Below the pieces are notes generated by a model. That model saw nothing but the letters and a program-made list of their open reading frames with translations, was not told the DNA's origin and ran no database searches. Below, piece after piece: positions 55,991 to 64,000 of a DNA stretch of 64,000 nucleotides. Source of the DNA: Undibacterium sp. CCC3.4 (GTDB taxonomy: Bacteria > Pseudomonadota > Gammaproteobacteria > Burkholderiales > Burkholderiaceae_D); NCBI RefSeq assembly GCF_034347425.1, contig NZ_CP133779.1:2542001-2606000 (forward strand), read 5' to 3'. Made by a program: the position numbers and the translations under genes. The stretch's first letter is position 1; each line of letters starts with the position of its first letter.

Positions 55991-57352
55991 TTATTCTCCG
56001 TGAGGGATACTGGCCACGACACGCGTGCCTTTACTGTTTGATTGCAGCAGCAACTGCCCCTGTACCGTCGCCAAGCGTTCGCGCATATTCGACAGGCCGA
56101 TGCCACGCTTGGGGTGCTCGGCGATGCCTTGAGCGTCGAAGCCGCTGCCATTGTCGATAATACAGAGTGTGACGGTGTTTCCATGCGCACGCAATTCGAT
56201 TTCCACTTGACTCACTTGCTTGGCATGTTTATGGATATTCGTCAGCGCTTCTTGCGCTACCCGGTACAGCACCGTGCCGCTGATTTCCGATAAGCCGTGA
56301 AACTTCCCTTCGGTGACCAATAATACCGGCAGGGCGGTGGCGTTTTCAAATTCGGCTGCCAGATGCTCAAAGGCGGCCACCACCCCGAGGTCGACCAGCA
56401 TGGCTGGCCGCAGGTCGTGGGAGATGCGGCGCACCTCTGCCAAGGCTTCGTTGAGCTGTTTGGTAGCGCGCGCCAGCGCGATGCGTGCGGCCTCTTGGGC
56501 AGGCTGTACCGGGGCCAGCTTGGCGACGCCCGATTCGATCTGCAGTTTCACCGACACCAGCAATTGACTGAGCCCATCGTGCAGATCGCGCGACAGCCGT
56601 GCACGCTCATCTTCTTGCGAGCTGACGATGCGCCGCGTCAGGACCTTGAGCTTGGCATCGGCCAAGCGTGATTGGCTGATATTGAGTGCCAAGCCGGCAG
56701 CGGCGATGGCCAGAGCGCAGGCCAGCGTAATGCCGACGATCCAAAACATGGTGTTATGGATATTCGCCGCGCCTTGCACATCGATGCGGGTCAGCGCGCT
56801 CTCGACATCATCGAGATAGATCCCGCTGCCGAGTACCCAACCCCAGCGTTCCAGCGGAATCACATAACCGAGTTTGGCCGCCATCTGATGGCTCGATGGT
56901 TTTTCCCACAGATAACGGACGGCACCGCCGCCTTGGTCGGCTGCGTGGATCAGTTTTTGTATTGTCAGTTGCCCTTGTGGATCAGTCATATTCCACAGAT
57001 TGCGCCCGACCAGTTCGGGCTGACGCGGATGCATCAGGTTGTTACCTTGCCGATCGTAGATGTAAAAGTAGCCATCATCGCCGAAATCGAGTGAGGCTAA
57101 AATTTTCTTGGCTTCTTCCTGATTGCGTGGCGTGCCGTGGTCATGCTCGTAGAGGTGGGCGATAGCTGACTTGGCTAATTTGACGTAGTGCTTGAGTTCG
57201 AGTTCTTTGCTGGCCAAGTAGGCTTGTTCGACGCTGTGGCGCTGTTGCTGTGCCAATTGGGTCGATTGATAAAACACCGCAGTAGCGATGCCGAAGAAGG
57301 AAAGCAGCAGCGGAATGATCGCGAAGAGGATGAATTTATAACGCAGTGTCAT
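55991..57352 (-). CDS. Sensor histidine kinase with periplasmic single-Cache domain
   Basis: 453 residues from the ATG at 57352; an ATG at 57397 is an alternative. Membrane helix 1 (FILFAIIPLLLSFFGIATAV), a sCache_2-type sensor (FGDDGYFYIYDRQGNNLMHP, LWNMTDPQGQ, LERWGWVLGSGIYLDDV), membrane helix 2 (MFWIVGITLACALAIAAAGL), HisKA_3 with His258 (RLSRDLHDGLSQLLVSVKLQ) and a HATPase domain. Cache domains of this class often bind small carboxylates. Convergence with icd suggests, but does not show, a carbon-related signal. Confidence 0.93.
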   Translation of the reverse strand: MTLRYKFILFAIIPLLLSFFGIATAVFYQSTQLAQQQRHSVEQAYLASKELELKHYVKLAKSAIAHLYEHDHGTPRNQEEAKKILASLDFGDDGYFYIYDRQGNNLMHPRQPELVGRNLWNMTDPQGQLTIQKLIHAADQGGGAVRYLWEKPSSHQMAAKLGYVIPLERWGWVLGSGIYLDDVESALTRIDVQGAANIHNTMFWIVGITLACALAIAAAGLALNISQSRLADAKLKVLTRRIVSSQEDERARLSRDLHDGLSQLLVSVKLQIESGVAKLAPVQPAQEAARIALARATKQLNEALAEVRRISHDLRPAMLVDLGVVAAFEHLAAEFENATALPVLLVTEGKFHGLSEISGTVLYRVAQEALTNIHKHAKQVSQVEIELRAHGNTVTLCIIDNGSGFDAQGIAEHPKRGIGLSNMRERLATVQGQLLLQSNSKGTRVVASIPHGE

Positions 57353-57380
57353 GAGGCTGCAGCGGAGTGAGGGCAGTGCA

Positions 57381-57409
57381 AAAAAAAGCCCCGTCAAAGC
57401 GGGGCTTTT
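57381..57409 (-). terminator. Rho-independent terminator after cspA
   Basis: AAAAGCCCCG / CGGGGCTTTT, 10-bp stem with 6-nt loop, followed on the minus strand by seven T. It separates cspA from the kinase gene. Confidence 0.93.
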
Positions 57410-57429
57410 CGAAATTCCTGATCCGAAAA

Positions 57430-57633
57430 TTACGGATTTTGGATGTTAGAAGCTTGCTTGCCTTTAGGGCCTTGCGTGACTTCGAACGATACTTTTTGAC
57501 CTTCTTTCAGAGTCTTGAAGCCGTTCATCTGGATTGCGGAAAAGTGGGCGAACAAATCCTCACCACCGTCGTCCGGAGTGATAAAGCCGAAGCCTTTGGA
57601 ATCATTGAACCACTTGACGGTACCTGTTGCCAT
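57430..57633 (-). CDS. cspA: Cold-shock protein, CspA family
   Basis: 67 residues, one cold-shock domain with RNP1 KGFGFI (in [14 protein letters not shown]) and RNP2 LFAHF. A single-stranded RNA/DNA chaperone. It stands alone with its own terminator. The long AT-rich upstream region would allow the extended 5' leader usual for temperature-regulated members. Confidence 0.96.
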   Translation of the reverse strand: MATGTVKWFNDSKGFGFITPDDGGEDLFAHFSAIQMNGFKTLKEGQKVSFEVTQGPKGKQASNIQNP

Positions 57634-58019
57634 AATGCATCTTTCAAATAGAATCTAATCACACGAGCCGTAAAAGCAAGAAACCTGGCGACATGCCAGC
57701 CCTCCCTAAACCTGCCCCCTTCGTGTTAACTAATAAATACTAACGTAGCCAACTGATATCATTCTTGGCGGAAAAAAACCTCATGTCAAGAAACTTCTGG
57801 CCTAGGGTGTTGTATTGTTGTATTTTTAATTGAGTTTAACAAATTAGGCCGCTCTGACTAAACGTCTCCCTAACGTGATTCCGAGCTTGATCTCTGGAAA
57901 ATGATCACCATCTGTGAAAAGTCTTGAAAGCGAGTAACATTGATTGAAGTCTAGAACTTGGCTGTCTTTATTCGCTTATTATTCACTTCTCGCATCGATC
58001 AACGTACTAAAATAGGCGT
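57634..58019. other. Divergent upstream region of cspA and clpS
   Basis: No gene is seen. It should contain the cspA leader and promoter on minus and the clpS promoter on plus. Several AT-rich stretches occur, but no promoter pair is convincing. Confidence 0.4.
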
Positions 58020-58328
58020 ATGGGAAACAAGCATGAAAACAGTACGATCTTGGAACGGCAAGCGCAAAAGCTCAAGCCGCCTTCCATGTATCAGGTACTA
58101 TTATTAAACGACGACTACACTCCGATGGAGTTTGTAGTGACGGTTGTTCAGGAATACTTTAATAAAGATCGTGAGACTGCGATGCAGATCATGCTAAGAG
58201 TACATCGTGATGGCAAAGGCGTTTGCGGTGTTTATTCGAAAGACATTGCACTGACCAAAGTGGAACTCGTTTTGACGCACGCTCGTAAGGCAGGACACCC
58301 CCTGCAATGTGTGATGGAGGAAGTATGA
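58020..58328 (+). CDS. clpS: ATP-dependent Clp protease adaptor ClpS
   Basis: 102 residues. The N-degron binding fold shows [17 protein letters not shown] and [20 protein letters not shown], then [17 protein letters not shown]. It delivers N-end-rule substrates to ClpA-ClpP. The stop overlaps the clpA start (ATGA). Confidence 0.97.
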   Translation: MGNKHENSTILERQAQKLKPPSMYQVLLLNDDYTPMEFVVTVVQEYFNKDRETAMQIMLRVHRDGKGVCGVYSKDIALTKVELVLTHARKAGHPLQCVMEEV

Positions 58329-60625
58329 TTGCGCAAGAATTAGAAGTTAGTTTGCATATGGCGTTTGTCGAAGCCAGGCAGGCTCGTTATGAGTTCATCA
58401 CCGTTGAGCATCTGCTGCTGGCACTGCTCGATAATCCCTCGGCTGCGGAAGTCATGCGCGCTTGCGCGGTCAATCTCGATGATCTGCGTAAAACGCTGGG
58501 TAACTTCATTACCGACAATACGCCTACCGTACCCGGTAGCAGCGAGGTCGATACCCAGCCTACGCTCGGTTTTCAGCGCGTCATTCAGCGCGCGATCATG
58601 CATGTGCAATCTTCGTCGAATGGCAAAAAAGAAGTCACCGGTGCCAATGTACTGGTGGCTATCTTCGGTGAAAAAGATTCGCATGCCGTGTATTACCTGC
58701 ATCAGCAGGGCGTGACGCGGCTCGATGTGGTCAATTTCATTTCCCACGGCGTGCGCAAAGATAATCTGACGGAACCGCAGAAAGCCGACACTGGTGGCGA
58801 AGAACCGGCTGCCGAGGCGCAGGCGAAAGAAAGCCCGCTCGATCAATTTACCCAAAATTTGAACAAGCACGCTGCTGAAGGCAAGATCGACCCGCTGATC
58901 GGCCGCGACAGCGAAGTCGAACGGGTAATTCAAATTCTGTGCCGTCGCCGGAAAAACAATCCCTTGTTGGTCGGCGAAGCCGGGGTCGGCAAGACCGCGA
59001 TCGCCGAAGGCTTGGCCCTGCGTATCACGCAGGGTGATGTGCCTGATATCTTGAGCAACGCCGTCGTGTATTCGCTCGATATGGGCTCTTTGTTAGCCGG
59101 TACCAAATATCGGGGCGACTTCGAGTTGCGTTTGAAGGGTGTCTTAAAACAATTGAAAGATACCCCCAACGGTATTTTGTTCATCGATGAAATTCATACC
59201 ATCATCGGTGCCGGTTCCGCTTCCGGCGGGACGCTCGACGCCTCCAATCTGCTCAAACCGGCTTTGTCCAGCGGTCAGCTCAAATGTTTGGGTGCCACCA
59301 CCTACGCGGAATACCGCGGCGTGTTTGAAAAAGATCATGCACTGTCACGTCGCTTCCAGAAAATCGATGTCAATGAACCGACGGTGGAGCAAACTGTGCA
59401 GATTCTGCGCGGCCTGAAATCGAAATTTGAAGAGCATCATAACGTCAAGTATTCGGCTTCGGCATTGACCACGGCGGCTGAATTGTCAGCGCGTTTTATC
59501 AATGATCGTCATTTGCCGGACAAGGCCATCGATGTCATCGATGAAGCTGGGGCTGCGCAGCGTATTCTGCCTAAGTCCAAGCAAAAGAAAACCATAGGCA
59601 AGGCTGATATCGAAGATATCATCGCGAAAATCGCCCGAATTCCGCCACAAACGGTTAACCAAGATGATCGCAGTAAGCTGCAAACCATAGACCGTGACCT
59701 CAAAAATGTGGTGTTCGGCCAAGAGCCGGCGATCGAAGCCTTGGCTTCATCGATCAAGATGGCACGTGCCGGCTTGGGCAAGACTGACAAGCCGATCGGC
59801 TCTTTCCTGTTCTCCGGTCCGACCGGCGTGGGCAAAACCGAAGTGGCGAAACAGTTAGCCTTCACGCTCGGCATCGAGTTGATCCGCTTCGATATGTCTG
59901 AATACATGGAGCGCCATGCGGTCAGTCGTTTGATCGGTGCGCCACCCGGCTATGTCGGGTTTGATCAGGGTGGTTTGCTGACTGAAGCCATTACCAAGAA
60001 ACCGCATTCGGTACTCTTGCTCGATGAAATAGAAAAAGCTCATCCCGATGTTTTCAACATCTTGTTACAGGTGATGGATCACGGTACTTTGACTGATAAT
60101 AATGGCCGTAAAGCGGATTTCCGCAACGTCATCATTATCATGACCACCAATGCCGGTGCGGAAAGTTTGCAAAAGCGTTCGATTGGTTTCAACGACAATA
60201 AACAGGCTGGTGACGAGATGATCGACATCAAACGCATGTTTACGCCGGAGTTCCGCAACCGTCTCGATGCCATCATCAGTTTCCGTGCACTCGATGAAGA
60301 AATCATTCTGCGCGTGGTCGATAAATTCCTCATGCAACTCGAAGAGCAATTGCATGAAAAGAAAGTCGAAGCTACCTTCAGCGACAGTCTGCGCCAATTC
60401 TTGGCCAAGAAAGGTTTTGATCCGCTGATGGGTGCCCGACCGATGGCGCGCTTGATACAAGACATGATACGCAAGGCCTTGGCCGATGAACTGTTGTTCG
60501 GCAAGCTGGTTTCAGGCGGTCGCGTCATCGTTGAACTTGACGATGATGACCAAGTCAAGTTAATCTTTCCTGCACTCGATACCGCATCACCGGCGGCTTC
60601 GCCGGAAGTAGTCGAAGTAGAGTAA
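58325..60625 (+). CDS. clpA: ATP-dependent Clp protease ATP-binding subunit ClpA
   Basis: 766 residues from the ATG at 58325 (GGAGGAAGT upstream; a GTG at 58307 is unlikely). The N-terminal ClpS-binding repeat domain is followed by AAA module 1 (Walker [15 protein letters not shown], Walker [10 protein letters not shown]) and module 2 ([26 protein letters not shown]). The loop RSIGFNDN corresponds to the IGF/IGL loop that docks on ClpP. It unfolds substrates for ClpP; clpP is not in the window. Confidence 0.97.
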   Translation: MIAQELEVSLHMAFVEARQARYEFITVEHLLLALLDNPSAAEVMRACAVNLDDLRKTLGNFITDNTPTVPGSSEVDTQPTLGFQRVIQRAIMHVQSSSNGKKEVTGANVLVAIFGEKDSHAVYYLHQQGVTRLDVVNFISHGVRKDNLTEPQKADTGGEEPAAEAQAKESPLDQFTQNLNKHAAEGKIDPLIGRDSEVERVIQILCRRRKNNPLLVGEAGVGKTAIAEGLALRITQGDVPDILSNAVVYSLDMGSLLAGTKYRGDFELRLKGVLKQLKDTPNGILFIDEIHTIIGAGSASGGTLDASNLLKPALSSGQLKCLGATTYAEYRGVFEKDHALSRRFQKIDVNEPTVEQTVQILRGLKSKFEEHHNVKYSASALTTAAELSARFINDRHLPDKAIDVIDEAGAAQRILPKSKQKKTIGKADIEDIIAKIARIPPQTVNQDDRSKLQTIDRDLKNVVFGQEPAIEALASSIKMARAGLGKTDKPIGSFLFSGPTGVGKTEVAKQLAFTLGIELIRFDMSEYMERHAVSRLIGAPPGYVGFDQGGLLTEAITKKPHSVLLLDEIEKAHPDVFNILLQVMDHGTLTDNNGRKADFRNVIIIMTTNAGAESLQKRSIGFNDNKQAGDEMIDIKRMFTPEFRNRLDAIISFRALDEEIILRVVDKFLMQLEEQLHEKKVEATFSDSLRQFLAKKGFDPLMGARPMARLIQDMIRKALADELLFGKLVSGGRVIVELDDDDQVKLIFPALDTASPAASPEVVEVE

Positions 60626-60643
60626 GCGAAGCGCGGGCACACA

Positions 60644-60677
60644 ATATGGCATATGGCATATGGCATATGGCATATTG
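60644..60677. repeat. 7-bp tandem repeat (ATATGGC) inside an inverted repeat
   Basis: Four exact ATATGGC units at 60644-60671. The array is flanked by ACAATATG-like and CATATTGT-like ends, so the whole stretch is nearly palindromic. It lies 36 bp before the start of the small gene at 60713, next to its ribosome binding site. Confidence 0.85.
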
Positions 60678-60712
60678 TGCCGGTTTCTGATGACACCTGT
60701 TTCGGAGGATAT

Positions 60713-60991
60713 ATGGCTGGATTTGCACCACCTTTGTATGTACTGGAATACACCTCAAAAACCATAGAATCGGTACTGTCCGAGGCGGCCTTGCAGGGGA
60801 AAGAAGTCGAAGTCGATGTGTACGACAGGCGCGATGTGAGTCGCAAACATACCGCCTTCGGCCGTCGTATCCCCGGTGGTGAGGATATTTTTCGCGTTAT
60901 CGTCGAAGGCGATGCCGGTGCCCACGAAGATGAATGGAATTACACCATTTTGCGTGATTCAGCCGGGCGCAGCCGCAAGCACAAACACTGA
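60713..60991 (+). CDS. Small hypothetical protein
   Basis: 92 residues from the ATG at 60713, which has GGAGG 4 nt upstream. I do not recognise the family. It reads MAGFAPPLYVLEYTSKTIES, with EVEVDVYDRRDVSRKHTAFG in the middle, an acidic stretch, and a basic tail RSRKHKH. No signal peptide or membrane helix. Located between clpA and dut and separated from clpA by a heptamer repeat. A terminator follows it. Confidence 0.75.
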   Translation: MAGFAPPLYVLEYTSKTIESVLSEAALQGKEVEVDVYDRRDVSRKHTAFGRRIPGGEDIFRVIVEGDAGAHEDEWNYTILRDSAGRSRKHKH

Positions 60992-61006
60992 CAGCCGGCT
61001 CTGATA

Positions 61007-61032
61007 ATAAAGCCCGCAACTGCGGGCTTTAT
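61007..61032. terminator. Bidirectional terminator
   Basis: AAAGCCCGCA / TGCGGGCTTT, 10-bp stem with 2-nt loop (61009-61018, 61021-61030), between the small plus-strand gene and dut on minus. Confidence 0.88.
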
Positions 61033-61053
61033 ACCATCGAACGGGGGGCTTGC

Positions 61054-61503
61054 TTACTGCTGGCCGGTACTGCCAAAACCACCGCTACCGCGTATGCTGT
61101 CGCCGAATTCTTCGACGATGTGAAAACCGACTTGCAATACCGGCACGATCACCAGTTGCGCCAGCCGTTCCATCGGTTTGAGCACGAACGCGCTGCTGCC
61201 GCGATTCCAAGTCGAGACCATCAACTGTCCTTGATAATCAGAATCGATCAGCCCCACCAAATTGCCGAGCACGATGCCATGCTTATGGCCCAAGCCGCTG
61301 CGCGGCAGGATCATGGCAGCATAGCCGGGATCAGCCAGATGAATCGCCAGGCCGGTTGGGATCAGCACGGTTTCACCGGCGGCGATGCTGATGTCGCTGT
61401 CGATACAGGCGCGCAGATCCAAGCCGGCGCTGCCGGGCGTTGCATAGGCCGGCAGTAAATCGTGCAGACGTGGGTCGAGTAGTTTGATGTCGATGTTTTT
61501 CAT
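61054..61503 (-). CDS. dut: Deoxyuridine 5'-triphosphate nucleotidohydrolase
   Basis: 149 residues from the ATG at 61503. All five trimeric dUTPase motifs are seen: [43 protein letters not shown] and the C-terminal GSGGFGSTG. Hydrolyses dUTP to dUMP, keeping uracil out of DNA. It follows coaBC by 10 nt in the usual coaBC-dut arrangement. Confidence 0.97.
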   Translation of the reverse strand: MKNIDIKLLDPRLHDLLPAYATPGSAGLDLRACIDSDISIAAGETVLIPTGLAIHLADPGYAAMILPRSGLGHKHGIVLGNLVGLIDSDYQGQLMVSTWNRGSSAFVLKPMERLAQLVIVPVLQVGFHIVEEFGDSIRGSGGFGSTGQQ

Positions 61504-61513
61504 AATAAATCGC

Positions 61514-62725
61514 TTAAGGTAAATGGCTAAGCCGCGCGGCGATATCGGCGACGAGTGCGCGCGCCAGCGTGGCTTTGTCCGCGCGTGCCAAGCTGCGGTG
61601 GCCGGTGGCATCGAACAAGACCAGTTCGTTGTCGTCCTGGCCGAAGGTTTGATGGCCGATGTTACCGACCAATAAGGGAATCTGCTTCTTCAAGCGTTTC
61701 GCTGCGCCATATTCGAGCAGACGTTCCGACTCGGCGGCAAAGCCGACGCAATATGGTGGCTGCGGCAGCGCCGCGACGCTGGCGAGAATATCGGGGTTGG
61801 TTTCAAACAGCAGTTGTGGAGCAGCGCAGTCCTCGGTTTTTTTCAGTTTCTGCGTGCTGGCATTAGCCACGCGCCAGTCCGCTACGGCGGCCACGGCGAT
61901 GAATACATCGGGCGTCTGCCGTATTTCCTGCAGCACTGCGTCATACATCTGTTGCGCGCTTTGCACATCGATGCGCTGCACTCCGTAAGGTCGCTCCAGT
62001 GCGGTAGGGCCGGATACCAAGGTCACGGCAGCGCCGGCTTCCCATGCTGCGGTAGCGAGCGCATAGCCCATTTTTCCAGACGACAGATTGGTGATGCCAC
62101 GGACCGGATCAATCGCTTCGAAAGTCGGCCCGGCAGTGATCAGCAAGTGTTTGCCGCGTAAAGATTTTGCTGCGAAGGAAGCGATGATTTCGCTCAGCAA
62201 ATCGGCCGCTTCGAGCATGCGCCCCATGCCGGTTTCGCCACAGGCTTGGGCACCTGCTCCAGGGCCGAGCACATGGATGCCATCGGCGCGTAATTGGGCC
62301 ACATTTCTCTGGCATGCCGGGTTTTGCCACATTTCTACGTTCATGGCTGGCGCGATCAGTAAGGGAACGGCCGCTGGGCGGGCGATGCACAGAGTCGAAA
62401 GTAAATCATTGCAAGCCCCGTGCGCCAGCTTGAAAATGAAATCGGTACTACAGGGGGCAATCACGATGGCATCGGCATCGCGCGTGAGGTCGATATGCGG
62501 CATGTTATTGGCGATGCGCGCATCCCACTGGTCGGTCCACACCGGCTGGCCTGACAGCGCTTGCATGGTGACGCTCGTCATGAAGTGGGTGGCCGCTTCA
62601 GTCATCACCACATGCACGGTTGCGCCGGCTTTGATCAGCAAGCGCGTCAATTCCGCCGCCTTGTAACAGGCGATGCCGCCGCTCAGACCCAGGATGATTT
62701 TTTTTCCACTCAGTCGCTGTTGCAT
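61514..62725 (-). CDS. coaBC: Bifunctional phosphopantothenoylcysteine decarboxylase / phosphopantothenate-cysteine ligase
   Basis: 403 residues. The N-terminal CoaC flavoprotein has [20 protein letters not shown], the active-site His in [19 protein letters not shown] and the Cys clamp [15 protein letters not shown]. The C-terminal CoaB synthetase starts at [20 protein letters not shown] and has [19 protein letters not shown]. It makes 4'-phosphopantetheine in the CoA pathway, in functional line with panC elsewhere in the window. Runs in the ileS-lspA-coaBC-dut block. Confidence 0.97.
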   Translation of the reverse strand: MQQRLSGKKIILGLSGGIACYKAAELTRLLIKAGATVHVVMTEAATHFMTSVTMQALSGQPVWTDQWDARIANNMPHIDLTRDADAIVIAPCSTDFIFKLAHGACNDLLSTLCIARPAAVPLLIAPAMNVEMWQNPACQRNVAQLRADGIHVLGPGAGAQACGETGMGRMLEAADLLSEIIASFAAKSLRGKHLLITAGPTFEAIDPVRGITNLSSGKMGYALATAAWEAGAAVTLVSGPTALERPYGVQRIDVQSAQQMYDAVLQEIRQTPDVFIAVAAVADWRVANASTQKLKKTEDCAAPQLLFETNPDILASVAALPQPPYCVGFAAESERLLEYGAAKRLKKQIPLLVGNIGHQTFGQDDNELVLFDATGHRSLARADKATLARALVADIAARLSHLP

Positions 62726-62756
62726 GTTAGCCGTCCTTATTTGCTGATTGACTTGC

Positions 62757-63281
62757 TTACTTCTTCACCCGTCGTAACTCATCGAGTATGAACAGCGCTG
62801 CACCCAGACAAATCGCACTGTCGGCCAAATTGAAAGCAGGGAAGTGATACTGTTCGAGGTAATGGAAATCGAGAAAATCGATGACATGCCCGTACAGCAG
62901 ACGGTCGACGACATTCCCCAATGCGCCGCCCATGATCAGTGCCAGTGCGCTGCAAAATAATTTTTGTCCGGCATGTTGCTTGAGTAAATAGGTGATGTAG
63001 GCAGCGGCGATCAAACCGATGGCAGTGAAAAAGTAACGCTGCCAACCGGCTTCGGTGGCAAGGAAGCTGAAGGCCGCACCTTTATTGTAGACCAGCGTGA
63101 GATTGAAAAATGCCGTCACGCGCAGAGATTCTGCATAGACGAATAATTTGCTGATGGTGATCTTGCTGATTTGGTCGAGCAGCAGCACGACGGCGGCCAG
63201 CCCTAGCCAAGGCAGCAGCGAAGAAGACGAGGTGGCGGCTTTACTGCGCGGCGAGAAGTTGCTGGATTTTTTTGTGGCCAT
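62757..63281 (-). CDS. lspA: Lipoprotein signal peptidase (signal peptidase II)
   Basis: 174 residues from the ATG at 63281. Four membrane helices. The catalytic Asp pair lies in [20 protein letters not shown] and [15 protein letters not shown]. It cleaves prolipoproteins after lipidation; substrates in this window include Pal, the DUF4136 protein and the metalloprotease. 71 bp after ileS. Confidence 0.96.
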   Translation of the reverse strand: MATKKSSNFSPRSKAATSSSSLLPWLGLAAVVLLLDQISKITISKLFVYAESLRVTAFFNLTLVYNKGAAFSFLATEAGWQRYFFTAIGLIAAAYITYLLKQHAGQKLFCSALALIMGGALGNVVDRLLYGHVIDFLDFHYLEQYHFPAFNLADSAICLGAALFILDELRRVKK

Positions 63282-63352
63282 AATCGGTAGAGGTCTGGTG
63301 GTTGTACGGTGTGGGGCGGCGCTGCCACCCCACACGCGAAAGATCAGTCGTA

Positions 63353-64000
63353 TCAGGCGCAGCGACGGCTCTCACCGCTGCCGAACAAATTGGACACGCA
63401 ACGCGCACACAAGCCACTATGGGCGGCGGCGCTGCCGACATCGGCGCGGTAATGCCAGCAACGCTCGCATTTACTGTAGACCGAGGCCGTTACGCGTACC
63501 TGTTCTTGCTCAGCGCTGGCAACTTGTTCTAGCGTCGCTGCCGAAGTGATCAGCGCAAATTTCAAATCGTCACCGAAACTCTCGAGTACTGCAAACTTGT
63601 CACCACTGGCCGCGATCACCACTTCTGCCTGCAGAGAAGAACCGATGCTGCCGGCTACCCGTACTTCTTCGAGCTGCTTGGTCACATCGGTACGTACGGC
63701 CCGCAAGGTGGCGAATTTTTCCAGCAAGGCGGCGCTGTCGGCTACGGCCGGCAAGGCATAATAAGTTTGCGTGAAAATCGTTTCATCACTGGCCGCATAG
63801 GCCTCGGGCGTGGCAAAAAACTGCCAAGCTTCTTCGGCGGTAAATGACAGCATCGGTGCCAACAAACGCAATAATGCTTGAGTCAGGTGCCAAATCGCAG
63901 TTTGTCCGGAGCGGCGCGCTAAAGAATCGACACCGCTGGTGTACAGACGATCTTTGAGGATGTCGAGGTAAAAGCCGCCGAGATCTTCCGAGCAGTACGA
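63353..64000 (-). CDS. ileS: Isoleucyl-tRNA synthetase, C-terminal part (5' end outside window)
   Basis: The frame runs off the right edge, leaving about 215 C-terminal residues. Reading from the edge it gives [20 protein letters not shown], the conserved anticodon-domain segment, and ends with the zinc finger CERCWHYR…CARC typical of bacterial IleRS. It charges tRNA-Ile. First gene seen of the ileS-lspA-coaBC-dut block. Confidence 0.95.
   Translation of the reverse strand, partial: SYCSEDLGGFYLDILKDRLYTSGVDSLARRSGQTAIWHLTQALLRLLAPMLSFTAEEAWQFFATPEAYAASDETIFTQTYYALPAVADSAALLEKFATLRAVRTDVTKQLEEVRVAGSIGSSLQAEVVIAASGDKFAVLESFGDDLKFALITSAATLEQVASAEQEQVRVTASVYSKCERCWHYRADVGSAAAHSGLCARCVSNLFGSGESRRCA

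Noticed and set aside
57367..57651. 94-codon plus-strand frame opposite cspA
   Set aside because: Complement of the conserved cold-shock gene and its terminator; no independent evidence.

Overview
The window is a chromosomal segment of a betaproteobacterium, most likely Burkholderiales and probably Oxalobacteraceae. This is inferred from a dense housekeeping gene set (pepN-fbp, tolA-tolB-pal-cpoB, panC-scpA, ilvBHC, parC/parE, icd, clpS-clpA, ileS-lspA-coaBC-dut) combined with families mostly seen in Betaproteobacteria (DUF3106, DUF3619, DUF3460). No rRNA, CRISPR array, prophage or complete insertion sequence was seen.

Layout. 0-12.5 kb is a surface/secretion island: the C-terminal end of a TolC-type outer-membrane channel, then on the minus strand a lipoprotein zinc metalloprotease and two paralogous giant proteins (1491 and 1334 residues) built of about a dozen Ig-like domains each. 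12.5-14.3 kb holds a composite intergenic repeat and a DUF4136 lipoprotein. 14.6-18.4 kb is pepN-fbp. 18.3-21.5 kb holds a second repeat copy, an unknown gene, and a metallo-beta-lactamase-fold hydrolase divergent from a TetR regulator with a palindromic operator between them. 21.6-25.7 kb is tolA-tolB-pal-cpoB followed by two identical tRNA-Lys genes. 25.8-28.3 kb has a methyltransferase and an exopolyphosphatase. 28.6-38.3 kb is a minus-strand block: a TonB-dependent receptor under a TPP riboswitch, rarD, panC-btuF, scpA, DUF3460, a TetR-LOG pair, and a four-gene ECF-type sigma factor operon. 38.8-42.1 kb is ilvB-ilvH-ilvC, followed by four tandem 148-bp units that each carry a terminator. 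42.7-51.7 kb has a secreted serine protease, a repeat copy, parC, parE, a pseudo-receiver protein, a VWA protein and a GNAT acetyltransferase. 51.9-64 kb has rpsT, DUF192, rluE, icd, a NarL-type two-component system, cspA, clpS-clpA, dut, coaBC, lspA and the 3' part of ileS.

The most unusual features are: (1) a family of composite intergenic elements at four loci, in which a MITE-like core with 16-22 bp terminal inverted repeats sits at the TTCA loop of a CCGGCC-TTCA-GGCCGG hairpin repeat, with the core inverted relative to its flanks at one locus; (2) the 148-bp tandem amplification of the ilvC 3' end and its terminator; (3) the TPP riboswitch in front of a TonB-dependent receptor, pointing to thiamine uptake across the outer membrane; and (4) the pair of Ig-repeat giants with a shared N-terminal tag beside a TolC-type gene. 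All calls come from reading the sequence; no database search was run.
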